This document shows positions 41,931 to 50,739 of a DNA stretch of 64,000 bases, piece by piece; position 1 is the stretch's first letter; every line of letters begins with the position of its first letter. The notes under the pieces are model-generated. The model did not search any database. It was given only the letters and a program-made list of their open reading frames with translations, and was not told the origin of the DNA. Position numbers and translations under genes: made by a program. This DNA comes from JAOBAU01 sp034667465. Its GTDB lineage: Bacteria > Acidobacteriota > Thermoanaerobaculia > Gp7-AA8. The stretch covers positions 1 to 64,000 of the forward strand of contig JAXDJV010000027.1 in assembly GCA_034667465.1 (NCBI GenBank), in the 5' to 3' direction.

Positions 41931-44411
41931 GTGTCGGAATCTGCGGAGTCACATCAACTCGTTCCCGAGCGTCCGCGCTCGCGTCGTCGCACCGCCGTGG
42001 TGCTGCTCTTCATCGCGGCTTTGCTTGGACTTCCTGCCGGCTTCATCGTCGCGAACGCCATCCGCGTCCCGACCGTCAAGTCACTTGATGACTATCAGCC
42101 GGCCATCATCACGCGCATCTACGATCGGCAGGGGATTCCTTTCGCCGAATACTCGATTCAGAAGCGGATCGTCGTCACGAAGCGCGACATGGCGCCGGCG
42201 CTGGTCGACGCTGTCATTGCCACCGAGGATGCCGATTTCTACAAACATGGCGGGTTCAACCCGAAGGCCATCGTTCGCGCGCTGATCAAAGACATCGTCG
42301 CGCGCAAACGGGTGGAAGGCGCATCGACGCTCACGCAGCAGGTGGCGAAGCAGCTCTTCCTCACGCGCGAGAAATCGCTGCGCCGCAAGATCAATGAAGC
42401 GATCCTCGCCGTCGACATCGAGAAGAACTTCACCAAGGATCAGATCTTCGAGCTCTACGCGAATCAGATGTACCTCGGCCACGGCGCGTACGGCGTCGAA
42501 GCGGCATCGCGGCTCTACTTCGGCAAACATGCGAAAGACCTGACGCTGCCCGAAGCGGCGATGATCGCCGGCCTGATGCGCTCGCCGAATTCGTCGAGCC
42601 CGATCTCGCATCCGGCCGACGCGCTGGCGCGACGCAACCACGTGCTGCGCCGCATGCGCGACGAAAAGAAAATCACGCGCGACGCTTACGAGCACGCCGT
42701 CAACGCGCCGATCGTCTTAGGGACTTTCAAAGAAGAAGCGCCGAAGACCGGTGCGTACTTCTCCGAATCGATTCGCCAGTACATCGAGAACGCGCCGCAG
42801 TACGGCGTTGAAAATCTCTATCAGCGCGGGCTCAAGGTTTACTCGACGCTCGATCTGCGCATGCAGCAGGCGGCCGAGGCATCACTGCAGCGCGGACTGC
42901 GCGCGTGGGATCGGCGTCGCGGCTTCCGCAAGCCGGCGCGCAACCTGGTCGCGGAAGGCATCGACATCGCGACGTACAAGGATCCGAGCTGGAGCAACGA
43001 GCCATACAACGCCGACAAGCTCTATCCCGCGATCGTTACCACCGTCGACAAAACCGGCGTGAAGGCGCGCATCAATCGCGACGAGATCACGCTCGTCCCG
43101 TCCTCGTTTGCATGGACGCAGCGCAAGTCGATGGAAGGAACGCTGAAACGCGGCGATCAGATCTTCGTCCGCGTCGATACCGATCCGAAAACGAAAGCAC
43201 AGAAGTGGATGCTCGATCAGCTGCCGCAGGTTCAGGGCGCGGTGGTCATTCTCGATGTGAAGACCGGCGAAGTGCGCGCGCTCGTCGGCGGCTATGACTT
43301 CCAGATGTCGAAGTTCAACCGTGCCACGCAGTCGCGCAGGCAAACTGGATCGGGATTCAAACCGCTCGTCTATGGCGCGGCGTTCGAGAAGGGGCTCACG
43401 CCCGCGGACACATTGTTCGACGCGCCGATCGCCATTCCGGTCGGCAATCAGATCTACTCACCGAAGAACTACTACGGAAAATACGCCGGCATCGTGACGA
43501 TTCAGCGCGCGCTGGAACTGTCGATCAACGTGCCGGCGGTCAAGACCTGGATGATGGTCGGCGCGAATCGCGTCGTCGACTTCGCGCGGCGTTGCGGCAT
43601 CACCTCCGACATTCCGCGCTATCCGTCGACCGCGCTCGGCGCCGCCGGCGTTTCGCCGATCGAGATGACGGCCGCTTACAACGTCTTCCCCAATCAGGGT
43701 GTCTACGTGAAGCCGCGTCTCATTCGGAAGATCACCGATCAAACCGATCGCGTGCTCGAAGAACAGCTGCCGGAGTTGTCCGAAGCGACGCAGGCTCAGG
43801 TCGCATACGTGCTTGCGCATGTGATGAAGGGAACGATTCAGCGCGGAACCGCGTATGAGGCCCACGGCTTGCCGCCGATGCTCGCCGGAAAAACGGGGAC
43901 GACGAACGGCTACACCGACGCGTGGTTCATCGGCTTCTCGCAGGAGTATTGCGTCGGAGTGTGGGTCGGTTACGACGATCCGAGCCGCTCGCTTGGCGGA
44001 GGCGGAACCGGCGCCGAAGTGGCGCTGCCGATCTGGATCGACATCTTCAAAAAGATCGATGAGCAGAAGCTGCGTACGCCGCGGCCCGACTTCGATCAGC
44101 CGCCGGGCATCGTCATCGTCCCGATGGATCTGCAGAGCGGACGCCGCGGAATCGGTCCGTGCGGTCGCGTCGTCATGGAAGCGTTCATCGCCGGACAGGA
44201 ACCCGATCGCGATTGCAGCGGCGCCAGCGTCGCGGTGAGCAAGCTCCCGTATTACCTGCAGCGTCCGTACTATCAGCCGAAGGAGCTGGAGCCGACGCAG
44301 GCCGCGACGGATGCGGCGGCGCAGGCGGGCGAGGGGGCGGAATCACCGGCGCCTGGTGTGAACGAACCGAAAGTGCTGCCGGAGACGACGACGCAGCCGC
44401 CGCCGCAGTGA
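41931..44411 (+). CDS. Penicillin-binding protein 1A (bifunctional)
   Basis: A class A PBP of 826 aa starting at GTG. An N-terminal membrane anchor (AVVLLFIAALLGLPAGFIVA) is followed by the GT51 transglycosylase with VDAVIATEDADFYKHGG and GASTLTQQVAKQLFL. The transpeptidase has SxxK (TGSGFKPLVYG), SxN (ELSINVPAV) and KTG (LAGKTGTTNGYTD). The C-terminal part (about 775-826) is a Pro/Ala/Glu-rich tail, presumably periplasmic. TAGAAT 7 nt before the GTG implies leaderless transcription. The start is supported by the anchor position. Confidence 0.95.
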   Translation: MSESAESHQLVPERPRSRRRTAVVLLFIAALLGLPAGFIVANAIRVPTVKSLDDYQPAIITRIYDRQGIPFAEYSIQKRIVVTKRDMAPALVDAVIATEDADFYKHGGFNPKAIVRALIKDIVARKRVEGASTLTQQVAKQLFLTREKSLRRKINEAILAVDIEKNFTKDQIFELYANQMYLGHGAYGVEAASRLYFGKHAKDLTLPEAAMIAGLMRSPNSSSPISHPADALARRNHVLRRMRDEKKITRDAYEHAVNAPIVLGTFKEEAPKTGAYFSESIRQYIENAPQYGVENLYQRGLKVYSTLDLRMQQAAEASLQRGLRAWDRRRGFRKPARNLVAEGIDIATYKDPSWSNEPYNADKLYPAIVTTVDKTGVKARINRDEITLVPSSFAWTQRKSMEGTLKRGDQIFVRVDTDPKTKAQKWMLDQLPQVQGAVVILDVKTGEVRALVGGYDFQMSKFNRATQSRRQTGSGFKPLVYGAAFEKGLTPADTLFDAPIAIPVGNQIYSPKNYYGKYAGIVTIQRALELSINVPAVKTWMMVGANRVVDFARRCGITSDIPRYPSTALGAAGVSPIEMTAAYNVFPNQGVYVKPRLIRKITDQTDRVLEEQLPELSEATQAQVAYVLAHVMKGTIQRGTAYEAHGLPPMLAGKTGTTNGYTDAWFIGFSQEYCVGVWVGYDDPSRSLGGGGTGAEVALPIWIDIFKKIDEQKLRTPRPDFDQPPGIVIVPMDLQSGRRGIGPCGRVVMEAFIAGQEPDRDCSGASVAVSKLPYYLQRPYYQPKELEPTQAATDAAAQAGEGAESPAPGVNEPKVLPETTTQPPPQ

Positions 44412-44477
44412 CCCGAGCAATCTACTTCGGGTAGAATCCGCGCGGTTTCCACCACAATCGTTTCCCAGGAGCTTTCC

Positions 44478-45080
44478 ATGCGTCGATTCATTCACGCAGC
44501 TGCGATTTTCGTCTGCATCCTCGTCTCGCAATCCGCCTTCGCCGGCTCCGGCGTAATGGCGAAGGTCCTCGGCACAGTCAACGGCAACACGCTGAAGGTG
44601 CAGATTCGCGGACAGGAAACGATGTTGCGCCTCTACGGAATCGCGACGCCCGATCCGAACGATTCGTCGAAGCCGATCCTGAAAAAGCTCGGCGTCGAAG
44701 CGATGGAGTTTCTGCGCGAGTCCGTGAAGTCGGGCTGGGTGTATGTGGAGTTCCCGACCGGCAGCCCGGTCGCAGACAAAGACGGTGTCGTCGACGGATT
44801 CGTCTATGGCGGCAAGCAGAGTGAATTCATCAATGAGCAGCTGATCGCCGAAGGCTTCGGCGTCGTGAACCGCAAAGTGCAATCGGAATTTCGCGACAAT
44901 CTCATTCGCGTCGAAGCGAAGGCGAAAGCGAGTCAGCGCGGGATCTGGGGCTCGTTCGGCGCAGGCGGAGGCAAAGACGTCGCCGCGGGAAACAGTCACC
45001 AGGGAACGTACATCGGTGAAGCGGGGCCGCAGGGCGGCGGCGTCGAGTACGTCACGTTCTGGATCATCAGCTTCTACTAG
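44478..45080 (+). CDS. Degenerate staphylococcal-nuclease-fold protein, secreted
   Basis: A 200-aa protein with a signal peptide (HAAAIFVCILVSQSAFA). SNase-fold features are LGTVNGNTLKVQIRG, MLRLYGIATPD, LGVEAMEFLRESVKSGW, FINEQLIAEGFGVVN and IRVEAKAKASQRGIWGSF. In true SNases the first segment has DGDT, the second ends DTPE and an Arg follows at the DKYGR loop; here the positions read NGNT, ATPD and DKDGVVD, so at least the metal Asp, general-base Glu and Arg are changed. Nuclease activity is unlikely. AGGAG precedes the ATG. The stop forms CTAG with the convergent gene. Confidence 0.82.
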   Translation: MRRFIHAAAIFVCILVSQSAFAGSGVMAKVLGTVNGNTLKVQIRGQETMLRLYGIATPDPNDSSKPILKKLGVEAMEFLRESVKSGWVYVEFPTGSPVADKDGVVDGFVYGGKQSEFINEQLIAEGFGVVNRKVQSEFRDNLIRVEAKAKASQRGIWGSFGAGGGKDVAAGNSHQGTYIGEAGPQGGGVEYVTFWIISFY

Positions 45081-45667
45081 CGCTTCAGCTTGAACGCGCG
45101 CACGCCGATCAGCATCGAGTGAACGTTCAGTCCCGGATTGCGCTGCGCCGTTCCGCCGTTCGAGATGTGCGAGAAGCGATAGCCGATCATCAGCGGCCGC
45201 TCCGATTGCGGGAACAGCGTGACTCCGAAGCCGGCCTGCGATGAAACGTTGAAGCGTGACGTGGCAGCCGGGACGCGGCGATTCGACCACATCGGACCGC
45301 TGCCGATCTCGAAGTACGGCATGACGCTCGACGTCGTCAGCCAGTGATGCCGTGCGAAGAAGAATGAGGTCTCCGCGCGGACGTGATCGTTCGGATCGCC
45401 GTACGTGTAGCCGAACCAGCTGCGCGCCTGGCGCACTTTGCTGTAGCTCAGCGCGAGACCGACGTCGGTGTTCGGCAGCCACTTCGACATGTGCTTCGAA
45501 TCGGCGACGAGCTCGAAGTGGAACGTCCGAAAGACCGAGCGGCCGTGCCAGTTGAGCGGATTCTGGCCGCCGCTGAACTGCACGTTGATTTCACGTGGTG
45601 CAAACTCGCCTGCGCGCAGCGCGGCAGTCGACGACAACAGCATCGCCACTACGACCATCACTCGCAT
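45077..45667 (-). CDS. PagL-like lipid A 3-O-deacylase (acyloxyacyl hydrolase)
   Basis: Predicted outer-membrane lipase that trims lipid A. It has a signal peptide (MRVMVVVAMLLSSTAALRA) followed by an eight-stranded beta-barrel-like pattern (for example VGLALSYSKVRQA, VMPYFEIGSGPMW). The catalytic region YRFSHISNGGTAQRNPGLN contains the His and Ser of the PagL HxS motif. The acidic partner expected in PagL is not clearly placed, because the last strand is VHSMLIGVRAF. Length is 196 aa. It is convergent with the SNase-like gene, with stops in a shared CTAG. It supports an LPS-containing envelope. Confidence 0.8.
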   Translation of the reverse strand: MRVMVVVAMLLSSTAALRAGEFAPREINVQFSGGQNPLNWHGRSVFRTFHFELVADSKHMSKWLPNTDVGLALSYSKVRQARSWFGYTYGDPNDHVRAETSFFFARHHWLTTSSVMPYFEIGSGPMWSNRRVPAATSRFNVSSQAGFGVTLFPQSERPLMIGYRFSHISNGGTAQRNPGLNVHSMLIGVRAFKLKR

Positions 45668-45693
45668 CGGGAACCTCTGGGAGGGAATTGTAC

Positions 45694-46074
45694 TCAGCCG
45701 GCGACGTGGCGCGTGATCATGTCGACCATCTTGTCGCGCGTGAGCGGTTTGCGCATCCAGGCATTTGCGCCGGAGCTCGGGAACATCTCTTCCAGCGATT
45801 TTTCCGGCAGGTCGGAGATGAGCACGATCGGGATGTCCTTCTTGTTCGACTGTGACTTCAGCACTTCACTCAACCGGTTGCCTTTGATGCTCGGCAGGTT
45901 GACGTCGAGGAAGATGATGTCAGGCGTGTTTCCCGCGAGCACGTGGTTGAACTCGATCCAGCTCGAAGCGGTCAACACGGTGCAGCCTTCTCGTTCGAGC
46001 AACGCGCGGCCCAGCTTCAGGACCAGCGGGTTGTCGTCGAGGATCAGTACCGTAACCTTCGACAGCGTAGTCAT
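45694..46074 (-). CDS. Single-domain response regulator
   Basis: A 126-aa CheY-like receiver: VTVLILDDNPLVLKLGRALL (acidic pocket), DIIFLDVNLPSIKGNRLSEV (phosphoacceptor Asp about 60), IPIVLISDLPEKSL (conserved Ser/Thr) and NAWMRKPLTRDKMVDM (conserved Lys). No output domain. The ATG at 46074 gives MTTLSKVTVLILDD; longer starts would run into the divergent gene's region. It could be the partner of the kinase at 40336, but nothing in the context proves this. The stop is 26 nt from the start of the PagL-like gene upstream on the same strand order. Confidence 0.9.
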   Translation of the reverse strand: MTTLSKVTVLILDDNPLVLKLGRALLEREGCTVLTASSWIEFNHVLAGNTPDIIFLDVNLPSIKGNRLSEVLKSQSNKKDIPIVLISDLPEKSLEEMFPSSGANAWMRKPLTRDKMVDMITRHVAG

Positions 46075-46177
46075 TTCCGAATCAGAGTTCCTTCCGCGAT
46101 TGAGGAGCAGGGGCGATTTCCGGCCGCCATGATACATTTTCCACGCAGTCGCGCGAACCGCTTTTTGAGGACATTCC

Positions 46178-46681
46178 TTGCTCCCTTCCGACCCTGAATT
46201 CGCAGCACCCGAACCGCCGCCGCCCACCGCTTCGCAATCGTCGTTTCAATTGCCGGCGGAGTATTACGCGGCGCCTGTCGTGGCGAAGCCGCTCGTGCCG
46301 TCCTGGGTTCCGTTCGGTTGCGGCGGCGCCGCGCTCCTCTTCCTCGTCGTCCTGTTCGCCGGCGCGACGATGATTTCGAGCGGCGCGATTTCCGGCTTGC
46401 TCGACTTCACGTTCAACACGATGGAAGGGGAGATTGCGCGGATGTTCGCTTCCGACGTCTCGCCGGCGCAGCGCGCCGCATTCACGAAGGAGATGCAGGC
46501 GACGCGCGCGAACATTCGCAACGGCAGGTCCGATCTGCGTTTGCTGCAACCTCTCATCGCGACGATACAGGAAGCCGTTTCGGACAAGCTCGTGAACGCG
46601 TCCGAGACCGAGCAGATGATGAGTGAGATGCAGAAAGCGAACGCCGAGGCTGCGAAGCCGCGGCCGAAGAAGAAGTCGTGA
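46178..46681 (+). CDS. Membrane-anchored small protein upstream of uvrB
   Basis: A 167-aa protein of unknown function. A Pro/Ala-rich N-terminus is followed by one membrane helix (FGCGGAALLFLVVLFAGATM, about residues 47-66). Then comes a helical region (SPAQRAAFTKEMQATRANIR, SDLRLLQPLIATIQEAVSDK) and a basic tail (KPRPKKKS). The TTG at 46178 is preceded by GAGGA about 6 nt upstream. The TGA shares a base with the uvrB ATG (TGATG), so it is coupled to DNA repair, but the protein itself looks structural. Confidence 0.6.
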   Translation: MLPSDPEFAAPEPPPPTASQSSFQLPAEYYAAPVVAKPLVPSWVPFGCGGAALLFLVVLFAGATMISSGAISGLLDFTFNTMEGEIARMFASDVSPAQRAAFTKEMQATRANIRNGRSDLRLLQPLIATIQEAVSDKLVNASETEQMMSEMQKANAEAAKPRPKKKS

Positions 46682-48672
46682 TGGATTTCAAACTCGCCTC
46701 GCCGTTCGAGCCACAGGGCGATCAGCCCGCCGCGATCGCGCAACTCATCGAGGGCGTCCAGTCAGGTTTGCGCGACCAGGTGCTCCTCGGCGTCACCGGT
46801 TCCGGAAAAACGTTCACCGTCGCGAAAGTGATCGAGCAGATCAATCGCCCGACCCTCGTTCTCAGTCACAACAAGACGCTCGCCGCGCAGCTCTATCAGG
46901 AGTTCAGGAACTTCTTTCCGGAGAATCGCGTCGAGTACTTCGTCTCGTATTACGACTACTACCAGCCCGAGGCGTACATCCCGCAGAACGATCTCTACAT
47001 TGAAAAGGAGATGACGAAGAACGAAGAGATCGACAAGTTGCGGCTCGCTGCAACGAAGTCGCTGTTCGAGCGTCGCGACGTCATCATCGTTTCTTCGGTC
47101 TCGTGCATTTACGGCATCGGCGATCCCGAGCTCTATTACGGGATGCTGCTCTTTTTCGAGCGCGGCGCCGAGCAGCCGATGACGCAGTATCTGCGCAAGC
47201 TGACGGAGCTGCAGTACGAGCGGACGCCATACGATCTCGGCCGCGGCATGTTCCGCGTTCGCGGCGACGTGCTCGAAGTCTGGCCGGCGTATGAAGACGA
47301 TGCCGTCCGCATCGAATTCTTCGGCGACGAGATCGACAAGATCACGCGCATCGATCCGATCACGGGACGCGCCGGACGAACGTACGACCGGCTCGCCATC
47401 TATCCGCGAACGCACTACGTCACGCCGCGCGAGCGGCTCATGCAGGCGATGGAGAACATCCGCGTCGAGCTCGACGAGCGCGTCGCCGAACTGCGCGCGC
47501 ACGATCGTCTGCTCGAAGCGCAGCGCCTTTCGCAGCGAACGCTCTTCGATCTCGAGATGATCGCGGAGCTCGGCTACTGCAACGGCATCGAGAACTATTC
47601 ACGACATCTGTCGGGCCGTTCGCAGGGCGAGCCGCCGCCGACGCTCATCGATTACTTTCCGAAAGATTTTCTGCTGATCGTCGATGAGTCGCATCAGACG
47701 ATCCCGCAGGTGAAGGCGATGTGGGGCGGCGACCGCGCGCGCAAGAACACGCTCGTCGAGTACGGCTTCCGGTTGCCGAGCGCGATCGACAATCGTCCGC
47801 TGGCGTTCGATGAGTTCGAAGGCAAGCTCGATCAGATCATCTACGTTTCCGCGACTCCCGGTCCGTTCGAGCTGCAGAAGACCGGCGGCCTTTTCGCCGA
47901 GCAGGTCATTCGTCCGACCGGGCTGCTCGATCCGCAGATCGTGATCCGGCCGGTGAAGGGTCAGGTCGACGATCTGATCGGCGCGATCAAGGCCGCGATC
48001 GCGAAGAACGAGCGCGTGCTCGTCACGACGCTGACGAAACGGATGGCCGAGGATCTGACGCGGTATCTGATGGAGCTCGGCATCAAGGTCAATTACCTGC
48101 ACTCGGATGTCGAGACGCTCGAGCGTATCGCCATCCTCCGCGATTTCCGCACCGGCGTTTACGACGTCGTCGTCGGAATCAATCTGTTACGCGAAGGGCT
48201 CGATCTGCCGGAGGTTTCGACGGTCGCGATTCTCGATGCCGACAAGGAAGGATTCCTTCGCTCGGGGACGTCGCTGATTCAGACGATCGGCCGCGCCGCG
48301 CGCAACGTCAACGGCGTTGCCATTCTTTACGCCGACCACATGACCGATTCACTGAACTACGCGATCAACGAAACGAATCGTCGCCGCGAGATTCAGCACG
48401 CGTACAACATCGAGCACGGCATCGAGCCGGCGACGGTCATCCGTTCGATGGATTCCGATCTCGTGAAGATGTCGAATCTCGATTACTTCGAGATTCCGGG
48501 TGGACCTACTACGCGCGCGAATCTGAATCTCGGGCCGGACGAGGATCTCGACAAAGCGATCTCTCGTCTGACGAAAGAGATGAAGGACGCCGCGAAGAAC
48601 CTCGATTTCGAGAAGGCGGCCGAGATCCGCGACAAGCTGCGCGAGCTGAAGGAAATCCGCATCTTCGTCTGA
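46681..48672 (+). CDS. uvrB: Excinuclease ABC subunit B
   Basis: DNA helicase-like damage-verification subunit of nucleotide excision repair. LLGVTGSGKTFTVAKV is Walker A, EYFVSYYDYYQPEAYIP the beta-hairpin motif that probes damage, and LLIVDESHQTIPQ the Walker B-like motif. GINLLREGLDLPEVSTVAIL is helicase motif V, and RSGTSLIQTIGRAARN motif VI. A C-terminal UVR domain (KAAEIRDKLRELKE) binds UvrC. Length is 663 aa. uvrC is 5 kb downstream at 53478; uvrA is not in the window. Confidence 0.97.
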   Translation: MDFKLASPFEPQGDQPAAIAQLIEGVQSGLRDQVLLGVTGSGKTFTVAKVIEQINRPTLVLSHNKTLAAQLYQEFRNFFPENRVEYFVSYYDYYQPEAYIPQNDLYIEKEMTKNEEIDKLRLAATKSLFERRDVIIVSSVSCIYGIGDPELYYGMLLFFERGAEQPMTQYLRKLTELQYERTPYDLGRGMFRVRGDVLEVWPAYEDDAVRIEFFGDEIDKITRIDPITGRAGRTYDRLAIYPRTHYVTPRERLMQAMENIRVELDERVAELRAHDRLLEAQRLSQRTLFDLEMIAELGYCNGIENYSRHLSGRSQGEPPPTLIDYFPKDFLLIVDESHQTIPQVKAMWGGDRARKNTLVEYGFRLPSAIDNRPLAFDEFEGKLDQIIYVSATPGPFELQKTGGLFAEQVIRPTGLLDPQIVIRPVKGQVDDLIGAIKAAIAKNERVLVTTLTKRMAEDLTRYLMELGIKVNYLHSDVETLERIAILRDFRTGVYDVVVGINLLREGLDLPEVSTVAILDADKEGFLRSGTSLIQTIGRAARNVNGVAILYADHMTDSLNYAINETNRRREIQHAYNIEHGIEPATVIRSMDSDLVKMSNLDYFEIPGGPTTRANLNLGPDEDLDKAISRLTKEMKDAAKNLDFEKAAEIRDKLRELKEIRIFV

Positions 48673-48789
48673 GTACCGCTTCCACTTCTGCAGAGGCGTC
48701 GACGAAGAAATTTGCAGGATTCGACGCAATCCGGCGCGAATTCGCCTACAGTTATCGCGTTCCCCCAATCCGCGAGAAGTGAGACGACT

Positions 48790-48966
48790 GTGAACTTCGA
48801 CATCGCCGTTGTTGCGTTCCCGGACGGGAGTGTCCGGAATCTCAATCCGACCGAGTTCTACGCGATCCCGCTCGGAGACCGCATCCAGCTCCTCACGGGA
48901 AAACGGATCACGTTCCGGCGCAACAGCGAAACCATCTCGCCGATGGATGCATTGAAGAAGAAATGA
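48790..48966 (+). CDS. Small hypothetical protein
   Basis: A 58-aa protein starting at GTG (VNFDIAVVAFPDGSVRNLNP) and ending SPMDALKKK. No family recognised; there is no membrane helix or signal. A purine-rich GAGAAGTGAG lies about 10 nt before the GTG. An alternative TTG at 48712 would extend it by 26 residues. The ATGA overlap with the next gene indicates co-expression with the thioredoxin-fold-like protein. Confidence 0.5.
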   Translation: MNFDIAVVAFPDGSVRNLNPTEFYAIPLGDRIQLLTGKRITFRRNSETISPMDALKKK

Positions 48967-49559
48967 TGCGAGCTCGGGGCCGAAACTTCGTCATCGCTCT
49001 CGCCGCGATCATCTGGGTCGCGACGGTGCTGATCTCGTATCGGTCGGTGCGCGCGTTCGAGAGCACGCCGGGCGCGCCTGCCGATGCGCGCGCTAGCTGG
49101 CCGGCGAATGCCGGCGTCGAGCGCAATCTCTCCGGACCGACGCTCGTGATGCTCGCGCATCCTCACTGCTCGTGCAGCCGCGCGAGCGTCGCGGAGCTTG
49201 CCGAGATCATCGCCCGCGGACCGCGGAATCTGCAGACGGTTGTATTCGTCTTTCGTCCGCACGATTTTCAGGCGGGGTGGGAGCGGACGGCTGTCTGGAA
49301 TGCGGCCGCGAAACTGCCGAACACTCGCGTCGTCGTCGACATCGACGGCGCGGCGGCGCGCCGATTCGGCGCGATCACTTCAGGCCAGACATTTCTCTAT
49401 GACCGCGCCGGCGTGCTGCGCTTCTCCGGCGGCATCACTTCGGCGCGCGGACATCGCGGTGAAAACAGCGGACGCGATTCGGTGATCAGGCTCGCGAACA
49501 CCTCGGCCGGATTCAGCACGCATTCAGTATTCGGTTGTGCGATCGGCGGCAAGTCGTGA
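48963..49559 (+). CDS. Membrane-anchored thioredoxin-fold-like protein
   Basis: A 198-aa protein with one N-terminal helix (FVIALAAIIWVATVLISYRS). Extracytoplasmic part: GPTLVMLAHPHCSCSRASVA, resembling a thioredoxin-type redox site but with CSC instead of CxxC, then VVFVFRPHDFQ, VVVDIDGAAARRFGAITSGQ and FLYDRAGVLRFSGGITSARG. This pattern occurs in proteins annotated as RedB-like in other Gram-negatives (low-confidence link). It is coupled to the gene before it by ATGA, and the next gene starts 12 nt after its stop. Confidence 0.6.
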   Translation: MMRARGRNFVIALAAIIWVATVLISYRSVRAFESTPGAPADARASWPANAGVERNLSGPTLVMLAHPHCSCSRASVAELAEIIARGPRNLQTVVFVFRPHDFQAGWERTAVWNAAAKLPNTRVVVDIDGAAARRFGAITSGQTFLYDRAGVLRFSGGITSARGHRGENSGRDSVIRLANTSAGFSTHSVFGCAIGGKS

Positions 49560-49570
49560 AGGGAGACAGC

Positions 49571-50266
49571 ATGGAACCAGTGAACGGTGACGACCGGGAT
49601 TCACGAATCGATGCGCTCACGAATGAGCGACTGACCGCGCGACGCGTTCGAGTCGATCGGATGTTTGCGGTGCTGCTCGTCGTGCAATGGCTGGCTGCGA
49701 TCGCGACGGCTGTGTTCTTCTCGCCGTACGCGTGGGCCGGTCGCGAGCGCGCGATTCACATTCACGTCTGGATCGCGGTCGTCGGTGGCGGAGGACTGAT
49801 CCTGCTGCCCATTCTCCTGGCGTGGTTCAAACCGGGCGCGCCGATCACGCGGCATGTCATCGCCGCCGCGCAGATGCTCTCATCGGCGCTGCTCATTCAT
49901 CTCAGCGGCGGCCGCATCGAAACGCACTTCCACGTCTTCGGTTCGCTCGCATTCCTCGCGTTCTATCTCGACTGGCCGGTCCTCGTGACCGCGACGATCA
50001 TCGTCGCTGCCGATCATTTTCTGCGTGGCGTCTTCTGGCCGGAATCGGTCTACGGAACCGTCAACGCGGAGTGGTGGCGATTTCTCGAGCACGCATTCTG
50101 GGTGGTGTTCGAGGATATCTTCCTGATCTGGTCGTGCGCGCTGGCGACGCGCGAGATGCGTGAAAACGCAGCGCGGCAAATCGAGGTTGAAGATCTGTCG
50201 GAGCAGGAGCAGCTGAAGAGCGCCGCGCTGGAGATGGCGATGGCGGAGATGAGCGCCAGCGCGTAA
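49571..50266 (+). CDS. Multi-spanning sensor-like membrane protein without output domain
   Basis: A 231-aa protein with about five helices (VLLVVQWLAAIATAVFFSPY, IHVWIAVVGGGGLILLPILL, FGSLAFLAFYLDWPVLVTAT among them). The loop HLSGGRIETHFHVFGSLAFL and the later DHFLRGVFWPESVYG carry His pairs resembling membrane sensors of some histidine kinases and chemoreceptors. It ends in a helical cytoplasmic tail (MRENAARQIEVEDLSEQEQL) with no kinase, GGDEF or HAMP domain. The ATG at 49571 has AAGGGAGA upstream. The reading is intact, so it is a stand-alone sensor fragment or membrane protein of unknown function. Confidence 0.6.
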   Translation: MEPVNGDDRDSRIDALTNERLTARRVRVDRMFAVLLVVQWLAAIATAVFFSPYAWAGRERAIHIHVWIAVVGGGGLILLPILLAWFKPGAPITRHVIAAAQMLSSALLIHLSGGRIETHFHVFGSLAFLAFYLDWPVLVTATIIVAADHFLRGVFWPESVYGTVNAEWWRFLEHAFWVVFEDIFLIWSCALATREMRENAARQIEVEDLSEQEQLKSAALEMAMAEMSASA

Positions 50267-50271
50267 TCGCG

Positions 50272-50739
50272 TTACGGCTTCTTCGCTTTTGCCTTCGGTC
50301 GTGGTTTCGGGCGCGGCTTCGCGGCAGGTTTCACCGGCGGCGGCAGCGGTTCCGATTTGACGACCGGCTCGATCTCCGCCGATGTCGTCGCGGCCGGCGT
50401 TCCGCCTTTCACGTACGCGGCCTTGCCGAGCTGACACGGATCGATTTTCGTTTTCGTCTGCAGATACTCGAGCACGTGATCGTTGGCGGTGTTGCCGTCG
50501 AGCATCGTTACGCGGCCGCGCGCGACGTCGACGCGCACGACGCGTCCCGCGACGAGGCACTGCAGAAAATCGCGCGCGGCGTCGCTGGCGTCGGGGACTC
50601 CGTCGAGTCTCACGTGCGTCGCTTCACCACCGATCCGCACAATGACCTCATTCGCCTTCGATGCGCCGACGCCAAGCGCGACGACATCCGCGGCCTGCGC
50701 CGACGCGGCGAGCAGCATCGCAGCGACGAAGATTTTCAT
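50272..50739 (-). CDS. Secreted protein with degenerate SNase-like domain and basic tail
   Basis: A 155-aa protein beginning MKIFVAAMLLAASAQA (signal peptide). The middle (EVIVRIGGEATHVRLDGVPD, then RDFLQCLVAGRVVRVDVARG, DHVLEYLQTKTKID) follows the strand order of SNase folds but has none of the catalytic Asp-Glu-Arg set. The C-terminus is a Pro/Lys-rich tail (KPRPKPRPKAKAKK). It overlaps the aminotransferase stop, so it is the last gene of the glycosyltransferase-aminotransferase operon. Function unknown; it resembles the protein at 44478 in fold. Confidence 0.6.
   Translation of the reverse strand: MKIFVAAMLLAASAQAADVVALGVGASKANEVIVRIGGEATHVRLDGVPDASDAARDFLQCLVAGRVVRVDVARGRVTMLDGNTANDHVLEYLQTKTKIDPCQLGKAAYVKGGTPAATTSAEIEPVVKSEPLPPPVKPAAKPRPKPRPKAKAKKP

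Noticed and set aside
40336..46074. Assigning the response regulator at 45694 as partner of the kinase at 40336
   Set aside because: They are more than 4 kb apart with unrelated genes between; no sequence evidence links them.
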